Shown one piece after another: positions 26,410-35,054 of a stretch of 64,000 nt of DNA. The stretch lies in contig CBDIHP010000024.1 of assembly GCA_965279195.1 (NCBI GenBank), positions 57,432 through 121,431 on the forward strand, read 5' to 3'. The notes under the pieces are model-generated. The model was not told the origin of the DNA and did no database searches. It saw only the letters and a list, made by a program, of their open reading frames with translations. The DNA is from CBDIHP01 sp965279195 (GTDB taxonomy: Bacteria > Planctomycetota > Planctomycetia > Isosphaerales > Isosphaeraceae). Positions within the stretch are counted from its first letter, which is position 1, and every line of letters begins with the position of its first letter. A program made the position numbers and the translations under genes.

Positions 26410-27068
26410 CGGAACCGATCGAGGTCGCGAGCCCCTCGCCGGCCGCCCCCCGGCGCGGGTGGGGACTGAGCCTGCGGACATTGCTGCTGGTCGTCGCGGC
26501 GGTGGCGGTGTGGATGGCCTGGTCCATCCAGCGCGGGCAGAACGAGACGCTACGGCGCCGGGTCGGCCCCATGCGGACGCTCGCCCGCGAGCTGTTCGTG
26601 GAGGATCCGTCGAAGATCGCGATCATCCGGGGCTCGGACGAGTGGTACGAGGTGCCGCGCTGGGACCTGTACCTGCCCGAACGCCCCGGCGGCTTCGTGT
26701 TGAAGGTGTCGGTGAAGGAGGTCGCCGGCGGCAACTACCCCGCCCACGCGATCTCGGCCCCGCTGTCCCCCGGCCGGCACCGGCTCCGCCTGACCATGGA
26801 CGCCCCCTGGAACACGGGGAGCCTCCGCGCGAGGGTTTACGACGGCGAGACGCTCCTCCTCGAGGCCGACGAGCCCGACGCCGGCCGCAAGTCGAGCAGC
26901 GCGACGAGTTCCACCCCGTTCGAGACGCTCCAGCAGATGCCGGCCGACAAACCCGTGCTCATCTACCGACGTCAGTACTCGATCCCGGATCCGGCGAACC
27001 CGAACGTCAGCCGCTCGCCCACCGGCGAGGGCGCGGGCGTGGTGCTCTGGATCGAGCCGGCGAATTGA
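26406..27068 (+). CDS. Membrane-anchored protein, partner of the preceding gene
   Basis: A 220-residue protein starting at GTG 26406, overlapping the previous stop by four bases. A cytoplasmic Pro/Arg N-terminus precedes one membrane helix (SLRTLLLVVAAVAVWMAWSI). A beta-rich outer domain follows (WDLYLPERPGGFVLKVSV, SPGRHRLRLTMDAPW). The segment FVEDPSKIAIIRGSDEWYEV resembles VADPSKFHVLAIPTGEPLCF in the preceding protein, so the pair may be diverged paralogues. The role is unknown; the coupling suggests a heteromeric envelope complex. Confidence 0.75.
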   Translation: MTEPIEVASPSPAAPRRGWGLSLRTLLLVVAAVAVWMAWSIQRGQNETLRRRVGPMRTLARELFVEDPSKIAIIRGSDEWYEVPRWDLYLPERPGGFVLKVSVKEVAGGNYPAHAISAPLSPGRHRLRLTMDAPWNTGSLRARVYDGETLLLEADEPDAGRKSSSATSSTPFETLQQMPADKPVLIYRRQYSIPDPANPNVSRSPTGEGAGVVLWIEPAN

Positions 27069-27139
27069 ACGCGGCCGCCGCAGGGCGGGGCGCGGGCCAT
27101 CCTCGGCCGACCCCGCCGGCATGACGCCCGGCCGCGCCG

Positions 27140-27169
27140 TCTGGAGTGCGTCCGCTCGCTGACGCTCTG
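27140..27169. repeat. Solo arm of the TCTGGAGTGCGTCCGC repeat
   Basis: Thirty bases matching the left arm of the 7736-7880 element with one mismatch. The right arm is absent, so this is a decayed copy. Confidence 0.7.
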
Positions 27170-27204
27170 TTCTCGCGAGCGTCGCAGCGCACCCTACCAA
27201 GACA

Positions 27205-27603
27205 TTACTCCACCTTGATCTGCTCCACCGTCCATCCCGACGGCCCGGCGGCGGTGAGGATGGTGATGGTCTTCGAGGCGCCCTTGGCGGCCGGGTCGGG
27301 CTTGAAGACGTGCTCGGCGAGGGTCAGGTTGTTGCGGGCCAGGACGCGGGACTCGACATAGGAGGCGGGGCGGGAAATGGAGGGGTTGCGCTTGACGAGC
27401 GACTTCAAGCTGTCCAGGCCCATCAGCGACTTGAACTCGGAGGATGTCCCTTCCCAGGCGGGCTCGACCTTGCCCGAGCGGAGATCGCTTAAAAACGCCT
27501 CGGCGGCCGCACGGCCCTCGGTGGGGGCCGACTGGGGGGACGGGCCGCCGCCGCAGCCGGAGACGGCCGCGACGGCGAGCACGAGGGAGAGTCGCAGGAA
27601 CAT
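27205..27603 (-). CDS. Small putative lipoprotein
   Basis: A 132-residue protein. The start at 27603 gives a short leader MFLRLSLVLAVAAVSGC with lipobox VSGC; an upstream in-frame ATG at 27627 is less suited. The mature part contains AAAEAFLSDLRSGKVEPAWE and ends in a beta-like SGWTVEQIKVE, reminiscent of small periplasmic proteins with an NTF2/DUF4878-like fold, though this is not certain. The gene begins ~25 bases after the DUF1559 gene on the same strand, so the two probably form one transcript. Confidence 0.7.
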   Translation of the reverse strand: MFLRLSLVLAVAAVSGCGGGPSPQSAPTEGRAAAEAFLSDLRSGKVEPAWEGTSSEFKSLMGLDSLKSLVKRNPSISRPASYVESRVLARNNLTLAEHVFKPDPAAKGASKTITILTAAGPSGWTVEQIKVE

Positions 27604-27628
27604 GGGGGCATTCTCTCGCGGAATCATG

Positions 27629-28633
27629 TCAGTAGGAGTCCGCGCTCAGGACCTCGCCGCCGGCCCGGGTGCCCAGGCCGCGCCAGATGCGGAGGTCGAC
27701 GGTGTTGCGGATGAACCGCACCGAGCCGTCCATCATCTGGGCGTTCACGCCGCCGTAGTGGAAGCTCCGCGTGGTGATCGCCGCGTAGGTCGGGATCGTG
27801 ATCGACTCGCCGTCCCGCATCGAGGTGAAATCGACGTCCACCGGGACGCCCGACACGGTCGCCATCACCCTGGTGTTCGGCGTGAACGTGGTGGTGAACC
27901 CGACCTCGTGCACGTCCCCCTCGACCCACTCGGTGTGGCCGTTGCTGTCGAACGTGCCGCCGATGTAGGCTTGCAGGGCCGCCGGATTGAGCGGGGCGGC
28001 GACGCCGAGCGTGCCGGGATTCTTGCTGTCCCAGTAGTTCGCCTGGAAGACCTTCACCTCGGACATCCCCAGGGTGTTGCTCAGGCCGTCGGTGAGGGCC
28101 GCCGGCGGGAACGCGCGGTTGGGCGTGAACGCCCCGTCGCCGATGGCGTCGCTGGCGGGGTCGTAGATGAACCACGTCCCCTCATTGAAACAATAGTTGT
28201 TGGGATAGTACGTGATCGTCGGCGTCGGCCGGGGCCGGTCGTTGATCTCGCTCGGGCACATGAAGGCGGCCACGCGCACGGCGGCGAGCGTCGGGCTGGT
28301 GGTGAACTCGAAGTCCCGGTCCCAGTTGATCGCGTTGTAGAGGTTGGTCTGCTCCATGAACGGCAGCAGGCGGGTCAGGCCCGACCAGGGCTGCGACGTC
28401 CGCCCCTTGGGCAGCACCACCACCGGCGGGAAGGTCGTGTGCACGGAGAGATAGTTGTGGATGGCCAGGCCGGTCTGCTTGAGGTTGTTCAGGCACTGCG
28501 CCCGGCGCGCCGCCTCGCGGGCGCTCTGCACCGCCGGCAGCAGCAGCGCGATCAGGACGGCGATGATCGCGATGACGACGAGCAGTTCGATCAGCGTGAA
28601 GCCGCGGCGCGGCGACGGATTCCGGTTCGGCAC
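27629..28633 (-). CDS. DUF1559 prepilin-like protein
   Basis: A 334-residue DUF1559 protein. The GTG at 28633 is preferred, with CCGAGGGG upstream; the open frame extends to 28714. The leader RNPSPRRG is followed by FTLIELLVVIAIIAVLIALL. Family blocks AREAARRAQCLNNLKQTGLA, FPPVV, EQTNLYNAINWD, CPSE and the C-terminal GVNAQMMDGSVRFIRN are present, with AGGEVLSADSY at the end. Followed by a small lipoprotein in the same transcript. Confidence 0.93.
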   Translation of the reverse strand: MPNRNPSPRRGFTLIELLVVIAIIAVLIALLLPAVQSAREAARRAQCLNNLKQTGLAIHNYLSVHTTFPPVVVLPKGRTSQPWSGLTRLLPFMEQTNLYNAINWDRDFEFTTSPTLAAVRVAAFMCPSEINDRPRPTPTITYYPNNYCFNEGTWFIYDPASDAIGDGAFTPNRAFPPAALTDGLSNTLGMSEVKVFQANYWDSKNPGTLGVAAPLNPAALQAYIGGTFDSNGHTEWVEGDVHEVGFTTTFTPNTRVMATVSGVPVDVDFTSMRDGESITIPTYAAITTRSFHYGGVNAQMMDGSVRFIRNTVDLRIWRGLGTRAGGEVLSADSY

Positions 28634-28756
28634 GTTCTGAGACCCCTCGGGTTCCGAATTTCCGGGCCGCACCTTCCTCTCGATGGCGCGCGGCCGACGG
28701 GCCCGATGGTACACAGCAACGGGTCTGATTCACATGAGAAGTTGGATGAGTTTTTT

Positions 28757-30133
28757 CTAATCGCGGCGCAAGGGCAGGGCCACGCGGAACTTGCTGCCGA
28801 CGCCCGGCTCGCTCTCGGCCGAGATCCTGCCGCCGTGGCGCTCGACCACCGCGCGGGCGATGCTCAGGCCCAGGCCGGTGCCGCCGGTCCTGCGGCTCCG
28901 CGACGCATCGGCGCGGAAGAATCGGTCGAAGACCCGCGATAGCGCCCCCTCGGGGATCCCCACACCGTTGTCGCCCACCTCGATGATGACGTGCTCATGA
29001 TGGATCGCCCCCTGCACCGACACCATCCCCCCGGCCCTGTTATATTTGACCGCGTTCTCCAGGAGGTTGTCGAACGCCTGCCGCAGAAGCAGCGCGTCGC
29101 CGTCGATCTCGACCTCCGGCAAGGGCCCCAGGTGGACCGACAGCCCCGCCCGCGCGGCGTGGTCGAGGATGCCCGAGACGGCCTCCTCCGCGAGTTCGTC
29201 GACCCGGAACCGCGAGCGGGCCAGGGCCACGCCGGCGTCCTCGCGCGAGAGCAGCAGCAGGCGGTCGAGCAGGGTCGACAGCCGGGCGGCCTCCTCGACG
29301 ATGCTCCTGAGCACATCCTGATATTCTTCCTCCGACCGGGTCCCCAGGAGGGCGACCTCGGCCTCGGCCCGCAGCGAGGCGACGGGGGTCCGCAGCTCGT
29401 GGGCGGCGTCGGCCGTGAACCGCTTCATGGCGTCGAAGCCCCGGTCGATGCGGTCGAGCATGGCGTTCAGGGTCGCGGCGAGGCGGCCGAGCTCGTCGCC
29501 GGGGTTGTCCACGGCGAGCCGCTCGGACAGGTTCTCGGCCGAGATCCGATGCGCCGATTCGGTCATCCGGCCGACCGGGGCGAGCGACCGCCCCGCCAGC
29601 CAGTAGCCGCCGATCGAGGTCGCCAGCAGGCCCCCCGGCAGGATCATCCACAGGGCGCGCCGGAAATCCGCGAGGTCCGCCTCGGTCGCCTCCAGGCTGG
29701 TGGCGATCTGGACCCAGCGCGACGCCCGGCCGACGTGGACGCGGTCGGAGAGCACGCGGAACGCCCCGAGCCCGCCGAGCGGCACATTCTCATACCCGCG
29801 CGCGTCGGGGACGACCGGGCCCGGCCAGGCGACGCCGCCGAGCCGCCGGCTGCGGGCCAGCACGCGGCCGGAGTCGTCGAGGACGCGGATCAGGTAGGTC
29901 TCGTGGAAGGTCGCGGGCTCCTCGCCGAGGTCCACCGCGTCGGTCTGCGGGCCGAGCCGCTCGGCGGCCTCCTTGAACTCGAAGTCGAGCATGGCGTCGA
30001 CCCGGCCGATCAGCGCGCGGGCGGCGATCCAGTGCACGGCCGCCCCCAGGGCCACCAGCGTCACCAGCAGCACCAGGCCATACCAGGCGGTCAGCCGGAC
30101 GCGGAGCCCGGCGCGGGCGAATGGCCGGGGCAT
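28757..30133 (-). CDS. Two-component sensor histidine kinase
   Basis: A 458-residue inner-membrane sensor. TM1 is at ~14-36 and TM2 at ~160-180, bracketing a ~120-residue periplasmic domain. HAMP (~180-232) is followed by the phospho-acceptor H-box with His245 (AAHELRTP), the N-box NLLENAVKYN, G1 DNGVGIPEG, an F-box and G2 GTGLGLSIA, so all ATP-binding motifs are intact. The start at 30133 lies 2 bases after the stop of the response regulator gene; an overlapping GTG at 30139 is also possible. It should phosphorylate that regulator. The signal is unknown. Confidence 0.93.
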   Translation of the reverse strand: MPRPFARAGLRVRLTAWYGLVLLVTLVALGAAVHWIAARALIGRVDAMLDFEFKEAAERLGPQTDAVDLGEEPATFHETYLIRVLDDSGRVLARSRRLGGVAWPGPVVPDARGYENVPLGGLGAFRVLSDRVHVGRASRWVQIATSLEATEADLADFRRALWMILPGGLLATSIGGYWLAGRSLAPVGRMTESAHRISAENLSERLAVDNPGDELGRLAATLNAMLDRIDRGFDAMKRFTADAAHELRTPVASLRAEAEVALLGTRSEEEYQDVLRSIVEEAARLSTLLDRLLLLSREDAGVALARSRFRVDELAEEAVSGILDHAARAGLSVHLGPLPEVEIDGDALLLRQAFDNLLENAVKYNRAGGMVSVQGAIHHEHVIIEVGDNGVGIPEGALSRVFDRFFRADASRSRRTGGTGLGLSIARAVVERHGGRISAESEPGVGSKFRVALPLRRD

Positions 30134-30135
30134 GG

Positions 30136-30828
30136 TCACGGCTCGCCCCGGCCGTCGGCCCTGAGGCAGTAGCCGACGCCCCTCACCGCCTGGATCACGC
30201 CCTTCGCCCCGACCTTGTCGAGCTTCTTGCGAAGGTAGTTGATGTAAACATCGATGACGTTCGTTAGGCCCGCCGACGGGTCGCGCCAGACGTCGCGGGC
30301 CAGCTCGTCGCGGCTGACGACGCCCCCGGCCTTCCTGATCAACGCTTCGAGCAATTCGCACTCGCGGATGGTCAGCTCGACCTCGCGGCCCTCGCGGGAC
30401 GCCCGCCGTCGCGCGGGGTCCAGCTCGACGGACCCGGCCTTCAAAAGCGTCGCCGGCTCGCTCGCCCTGCGACGCAGGCAGGCGCGGACGCGGGCGAGCA
30501 GCTCGGCCCAGGCGAAGGGCTTGGCCAGATAGTCGTCGGCCCCGGCGTCGAGCCCGTTGACGCGGTCCTCGACCTCGGAGCGGGCCGAGAGCATGAGCAC
30601 GGGCGTCGACAGCCCCGCGCGGCGGATCCCCCTCAGCACGTCGAGGCCGTCGAGCCCGGGGAGCATGAGGTCGAGCACGAGGCAGTCGGGGGTGGGCTCG
30701 GCCAGGGCGAGCGCCAGCCCGGCGTCGCCGTCGGCCGCCTCGGCGACGTCGTGCCCCTCCTCGGCCAGGCCCCGCGCGAGGGCCGACCGGATCTTGTCCT
30801 CATCCTCCACGATCAGGATCCGCGCCAT
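30136..30828 (-). CDS. OmpR/PhoB-family response regulator
   Basis: A 230-residue transcription regulator. The receiver domain (1-~120) has the acidic pair in VEDED, phospho-acceptor Asp53 in LVLDLMLPG, the conserved Ser of MLSARSE and Lys in LAKPFAWAE. The C-terminal winged helix (~135-225) has LTIRECELLEALIRKAGGVVSRDEL and VIDVYINYLRKKLD, typical of OmpR DNA-binding domains. It is first in the operon with its kinase. The frame is open upstream but ATG 30828 fits the family start. Confidence 0.94.
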   Translation of the reverse strand: MARILIVEDEDKIRSALARGLAEEGHDVAEAADGDAGLALALAEPTPDCLVLDLMLPGLDGLDVLRGIRRAGLSTPVLMLSARSEVEDRVNGLDAGADDYLAKPFAWAELLARVRACLRRRASEPATLLKAGSVELDPARRRASREGREVELTIRECELLEALIRKAGGVVSRDELARDVWRDPSAGLTNVIDVYINYLRKKLDKVGAKGVIQAVRGVGYCLRADGRGEP

Positions 30829-30912
30829 CGCCGCCGGGTTGTGGGATTCCAGGGGGTCGGGTCCGACGTCCGCAAGCACGATGGTCCCGACCCCGGCGGC
30901 ATCCGTCAAGCC

Positions 30913-31362
30913 TCAACGGTCGAGGCACCTCACCTGGATCGCCCAGGAGTCGCCGTCGTACTTGCCGTTGCCGAGCCAGAGGCCGGCCTTGTCGATCTCC
31001 AGGCCGAAGGTGGCGGGGAACTTGGTCCCCTTGTGCATCGTGACCCGCGACTTGCCCTTGCCGGCGTTGTGGACCTCGCCGATCTGCTTGTCGGTGTCGG
31101 GGTCGAACATGATCGAGTTGGTCACGCGGTACCGGAAGCGGATCTGCTTGCCCGAGCGGTTGGTGGCGGCGAAGACCCAGAGTGCGCCGTCGACCGTGTC
31201 CTTGCCGTCGGCGTTGCCGAATCCCTTCTTCTTGTCGAGGGCCCCCTTCTTCTTCTGGATCGCCGGGCCCGCCAGCGCCTTGCCCCCCGACGCCGGCACC
31301 ACCAGCCCCGCGCCCACCACCGCCGCCATCATCGTTACCACCATCAAGACGCGCCGACGCAT
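30913..31362 (-). CDS. Small exported protein
   Basis: A 149-residue protein with AGGAGG five bases before the ATG. A signal peptide (MRRRVLMVVTMMAAVVGAGL) ends near ALA. The mature part is Lys/Gly-rich, then a single beta domain containing LWVFAATNRSGKQIRFRYRV and SWAIQVRCLD. It lies ~85 bases upstream of the response regulator on the same strand and may be in the same transcript. I do not recognise the family. Confidence 0.75.
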   Translation of the reverse strand: MRRRVLMVVTMMAAVVGAGLVVPASGGKALAGPAIQKKKGALDKKKGFGNADGKDTVDGALWVFAATNRSGKQIRFRYRVTNSIMFDPDTDKQIGEVHNAGKGKSRVTMHKGTKFPATFGLEIDKAGLWLGNGKYDGDSWAIQVRCLDR

Positions 31363-31493
31363 GTGTCCGCCTCCTCGACCGGGATCCGTTGGAGACTCTC
31401 CCGGAGAAGGACGAAGGCCATTAACTTGCGATGACCACGCGGCGACATCGTGGTAGATTGCCCCCGGTCTACCCAGGGGAGGGAGCCGCCGCC

Positions 31494-31940
31494 ATGAGCC
31501 AGCCGCCGGAGTTGCCGGAGTTGAACTTCCAGCCCGACGAGATCAACCGCATCTGGCAGCACGGGATGCACGAGGAGCGGCTGTTCTATGACCGCATGAA
31601 CTACTTCTCGGCGATGCAGGTCGGCCTGCTGGGGGTGTTCGCCATCCTCTACAACAAGGAGCCGGCCCCGGGGGTGTTCCTGCCGCTGACGGCGGTGGCG
31701 CTGGCGTTCACGGTGCTCTGGCTGGTGGTGCAGGTGCGGCACTGGCGATATTGTGTTCACGTGAACAACCAGGTCAAGCGGGCCGTCCCCGAGTACGCCC
31801 GCACCCTCGCCGCCTTCGCCGGCCCCGGCCGGACCGACGGCCTGTCGATCTCGCGCCCCCTGGCATTCACCGTCCCGCTCCTGTTCGCCGCCGCCTGGGT
31901 CGCGTTCCTCGTCTGGGTCTTGATCCGGCCGGGTGGGTGA
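31494..31940 (+). CDS. Small membrane protein
   Basis: A 148-residue protein starting at ATG 31494 with AGGGGAGGGAG upstream. An amphipathic N-terminal helix (EINRIWQHGMHEERLFYDRMNYF) leads into two close membrane helices (AMQVGLLGVFAILY and FLPLTAVALAFTVLWLVVQV). A third follows after a cytoplasmic loop (FTVPLLFAAAWVAFLVWVLI). The layout resembles RipA-type or other small membrane sensor/oligomer families; this is only a resemblance. It is divergent from the exported protein gene and convergent with the next gene. Confidence 0.7.
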   Translation: MSQPPELPELNFQPDEINRIWQHGMHEERLFYDRMNYFSAMQVGLLGVFAILYNKEPAPGVFLPLTAVALAFTVLWLVVQVRHWRYCVHVNNQVKRAVPEYARTLAAFAGPGRTDGLSISRPLAFTVPLLFAAAWVAFLVWVLIRPGG

Positions 31941-32091
31941 TCGAACCCGGCCGGAGATCAAGGGTGCCCGCAGGTATCCGACTTCGGATAGCACGGCCCG
32001 GCCATGTCCGAAGGAGTCATCCTATAGACTGTCCCGTCCACCCTTCTGTTCAGCGGAAAGTGGTCAGACCGGAGAGGGCGATCGAAGTGGA

Positions 32092-33288
32092 TCAGGACCG
32101 TTCAGCACGCTGAAAGTACACCTGCGACCGTGCCGGGCCGACCGGAAGGTTCAAGAGGCTGAGCGGCCGATTGTTGCCGACGCCGTCGGAGATAATCCTG
32201 CACCGGAGATCGTCGAGGGATACGCCGGCCGGCAGGGCCGTGAAGCGGCTGAGCTTGATCAGGCCCAGAACCCGGCTCGGCATCCCCTTCTTGCCGTACA
32301 AATCGCTACGTTCAAGGAACGGCCTCGCCTCATCGGCGGTAGCGTTGAGATAGCCTTCATAGAGGCCGTACCCTAGCAACTGATTGGCCAGGCTCACGTC
32401 GCCGTAAAAGAGGACGACGCTGCGTCCCGCCTTCAGGCCGGTCAGCATGCGGGTCGTCGCCACGTACGAAAGGCCGTCCTCGCTCGGATTGGCGGCGTGC
32501 CACCGGATTTCCTCCCGGGGCGGCGGGTTCTGGGTACTGGCGAGCATGAGGAGGACATTCCGGATCCCCTCGGAGATCGCGGAGATGAGTCCATTCGCCT
32601 CCGCCGAATCATGGCCGGCCGTCATCTCAGCCAGTCTCGCCTTCCACCAGGAATGGTCGCTCACGGCCTTCAGGAACTCGCCACGCGCCAGCATGTGGCC
32701 GCGGGCGGTGGACCAGAGATTCTCGATCGCGAGCGGGCATTCGAAGAGATCGAATCCGGCCTCGCGGCCGGGGGGCGATCCCGGGGATTGGAAGAGCTTC
32801 CCGCCGATGTAGTCGCGCAGTTTGAAGCCGATCCGATCCCCCGTCTTGCTCCAGGTCAGCAGGGCATACCGGGGCGAATCGACGAGGGTCCCCGGGACCC
32901 AGACGACGTACTTGCCGTCCTGCCCCGGAGGGAAATCGCCCGACATTTCGGCCGGAGCCTCCGGCTCGATCAGGGAAGAGACCTCGGTCGTCATCAACTC
33001 GCTGTCGGCGCCCTGATTCGCACGGGCGACCGCCAAGGTCCGCAGGGCACCGGTCAATTCCTCGATTTGCCCCTCCAGCGAGATGCGGACATTCTCCTGG
33101 TTCGTGATCAGTTCCTCAAGCCTCTTGGCGAGCCCTTCGAGCTGCTGGATTTGCCGTTCCAGGATCTTGACCTTCGAACGTTCGTTGAGCCAGGCCAGCA
33201 GCCCGGGGACCAGGCCGGTACATAGTGCGAGTATGGCGATCACGAGGGAATTGTCGAGCACCAGCGCCGCGAGGAGGGCAAGATTCAT
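32092..33288 (-). CDS. Membrane-anchored coiled-coil protein of unknown function
   Basis: A 398-residue protein. The start at 33288 is preferred (MNLALLAALVLDNSLVIAIL), giving an N-terminal membrane helix. A coiled coil follows (RSKVKILERQIQQLEGLAKRL and more, to ~residue 90), then a globular cytoplasmic or periplasmic region without a known motif. The GC content and codon use are slightly less extreme than those of the neighbours. I see no catalytic signature. There is no clear operon partner. Confidence 0.7.
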   Translation of the reverse strand: MNLALLAALVLDNSLVIAILALCTGLVPGLLAWLNERSKVKILERQIQQLEGLAKRLEELITNQENVRISLEGQIEELTGALRTLAVARANQGADSELMTTEVSSLIEPEAPAEMSGDFPPGQDGKYVVWVPGTLVDSPRYALLTWSKTGDRIGFKLRDYIGGKLFQSPGSPPGREAGFDLFECPLAIENLWSTARGHMLARGEFLKAVSDHSWWKARLAEMTAGHDSAEANGLISAISEGIRNVLLMLASTQNPPPREEIRWHAANPSEDGLSYVATTRMLTGLKAGRSVVLFYGDVSLANQLLGYGLYEGYLNATADEARPFLERSDLYGKKGMPSRVLGLIKLSRFTALPAGVSLDDLRCRIISDGVGNNRPLSLLNLPVGPARSQVYFQRAERS

Positions 33289-33632
33289 GGGGGGGGGATC
33301 CTGTCGGAAGGCGGTCGAGACCACGGAACCGAGACGGGGAGAGGACATGTCGGGGATGATAATAGCCAGTGCAAAAACTCTCAATGCTTAATATAATTAC
33401 AGGAGATCCCTTGCGCTAATTTTCGAGACTGTTCGGGTTCGGATGATGCCCATTGCCGGCGCGATGGAATCCCCTTCGTGCAGATCGAATTTCCGAGTCC
33501 GGCGCCCACTCGGAATGAGCCTGCCGAAAGTTGCGGGCCGAGTTGACAGGCCGATGATGGCGTCCTAGGTTCCCTCCAGGGGCCCCGATCGGAGCGGACT
33601 TCGGGTCGGATCCTCCGGGCGGAGGACGAGCC
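33289..33632. other. Divergent intergenic region
   Basis: About 344 bases between divergent genes. A locally A/T-rich segment at ~33355-33425 (around CTTAATATAATTACAG) is a plausible promoter area. No repeat or RNA was recognised. Confidence 0.4.
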
Positions 33633-34529
33633 ATGGTCAGGATTGCGGACGGAGGACGGGGACGCGCCGCGAGGCCGGGGCCGATGCCGGGGAACCCGGG
33701 CGCGGCGGGGACGATCCGGCACGGGGGCAAGAGCCGCCGGGCGAGGGCGAGGGGGACCGCCCGCGTGGCGGAGGCCCTGGCCGAGATCCTCACCGCGCAC
33801 CGGATCCGGGCCGAGATCCGCGACTCCGACTGGGTGGTGCTCCCCGAGAGCGGCTACGAGCTGATGCCGCTCGCCTGCGGGCTCCTGCCCCTGGACGACG
33901 GCCGGGTCCAGACCATCACCACCATCCAGGCCCATCACCCGGATTTCCTCCCCGACGGCATCTTCGACTATCAGTACGGGTCGGGCGCGGACGTGCGGGA
34001 GGCGCTTGAGGCGGCGTTCGTCCCCTGGGCCAACACCGACCTCGTGACGCTGGTCGACGCGGCGTCGGAGCGGCCCGTGGTCTGCCCGCAGATGATCTTC
34101 CGGATGCCCGAGCGCGAGGGCCGGCCGACACTCTATCGCAAGGCCACGCTCGGCCCGGTGGCGCACTACCGCGAGCGGCCGACCGGCTCATTCCACCCGG
34201 TCTCCGCCACCGACGAGCCCGACCACATCTTCTGCCCCTGCTGCTTCGCCACGCGGTCGCTCGACGCCCTGCACGACCTGGTCGAGCCCGCCGGGATCTA
34301 CGGCATCCGCTTCGTCGCCATCCGCAACCGCGAGGGCATCCCCCTGGGCGAGTGCCGCGCCAACGGCCAGCCCCACGAGCCCGGCGCCGCGGCCGTGCGC
34401 GCCTACGCCGCGTCCTGGCCCGAGTCCGGCTACGAACTCCGCAAGCAATCTATCCTGATCCAGGACTGCGACGGCCCCCCGCCCGGCGTCGAACTCTCGC
34501 AGGTGATCCGGTACCGCTACGAATCGTAG
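33633..34529 (+). CDS. DUF6348-like protein
   Basis: A 298-residue cytosolic protein; the first ~40 residues are basic and may be non-native, with the true start possibly further in. The body matches what I recall of the DUF6348 family: VQTITTIQAHHPDFLPDGIF, FDYQYGSG, a middle Asp/Thr strand, and a C-terminal zinc-like CPCC cluster (FCPCC) followed by YGIRFVAIRNREG, ECRANG and WPESGYELRKQSILIQ. The function of the family is unknown. The TAG stop is the first three bases of a TAGG(C)TGTGGTG palindromic repeat. Confidence 0.7.
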   Translation: MVRIADGGRGRAARPGPMPGNPGAAGTIRHGGKSRRARARGTARVAEALAEILTAHRIRAEIRDSDWVVLPESGYELMPLACGLLPLDDGRVQTITTIQAHHPDFLPDGIFDYQYGSGADVREALEAAFVPWANTDLVTLVDAASERPVVCPQMIFRMPEREGRPTLYRKATLGPVAHYRERPTGSFHPVSATDEPDHIFCPCCFATRSLDALHDLVEPAGIYGIRFVAIRNREGIPLGECRANGQPHEPGAAAVRAYAASWPESGYELRKQSILIQDCDGPPPGVELSQVIRYRYES

Positions 34530-34640
34530 GCTGTGGTGCCGAGCACGACGCGCGGCTCCGCACCGACGGACGCGCACGACCGAAGCGGCCGGGCGTAGAC
34601 TCGGTGCGGAGGCCGCGAGGACGCGGCCACCACACCCTAC
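34527..34640. repeat. 114-bp TGTGGTG palindromic repeat overlapping a stop codon
   Basis: Ends are TAGGCTGTGGTG and CACCACACCCTAC. Inner arms GGCTCCGCACCGA and TCGGTGCGGAGGCC are inverted. The same design occurs at 47452-47605. Confidence 0.8.
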
Positions 34641-34656
34641 GGGTGACGGCGTCGGG

Positions 34657-34920
34657 CTACGGGTGTCGGCGTCGGGCTCGCGACGCGACGGCCCCGAGGA
34701 TCAGGCCGAACGCCAGCACCGTCGTCGGCTCGGGCACGAGTTGGATCGAGGTGATCCGGCCGTCGATGTTCGTCGAGTACGGGTCGGTCGAGCCGGGCCA
34801 GTTCGAGATGTGGAGAAAGGCGTCGGGGATGCCCGCGAGCTTGCCTCGGAGTTCGGTCAGGGGATCGTGCATGAATTCCTGCCCGCCGAGGTCCATGTCG
34901 AGCGCAACCGAACTCGACAA
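34657..34920 (-). pseudogene. Remnant of a PEP-CTERM protein
   Basis: An 87-residue open frame ends with a typical PEP-CTERM tail: ITSIQLVPEPTTVLAFGLIL, then SRARRRHP. It has only a TTG as possible start and no signal peptide, so the N-terminal exported part is missing. The preceding in-frame codons remain open for ~50 bases but show no leader. The segment HISNWPGSTDPYSTNIDGRI is the kind of sequence seen just before such tails. I read it as the 3' relic of a decayed gene. Confidence 0.55.
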
Positions 34921-35054
34921 GGGGTCTCGATCGCGATGCTCGTCTCGGTTGTCGCGCGGGCAGTTTAGCCGCGACGAGGGGATTCGTCCAGGGCAGCCAT
35001 CGGGGATGACGCAAACTTAGGCGGAGTGCCAGGATTGCGGTTTTCGGCGGGGAT

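Noticed and set aside
28757..30361. Longer N-terminus for the histidine kinase
   Set aside because: The extra residues overlap the response regulator coding region in another frame; the kinase start just after the regulator stop fits the family.
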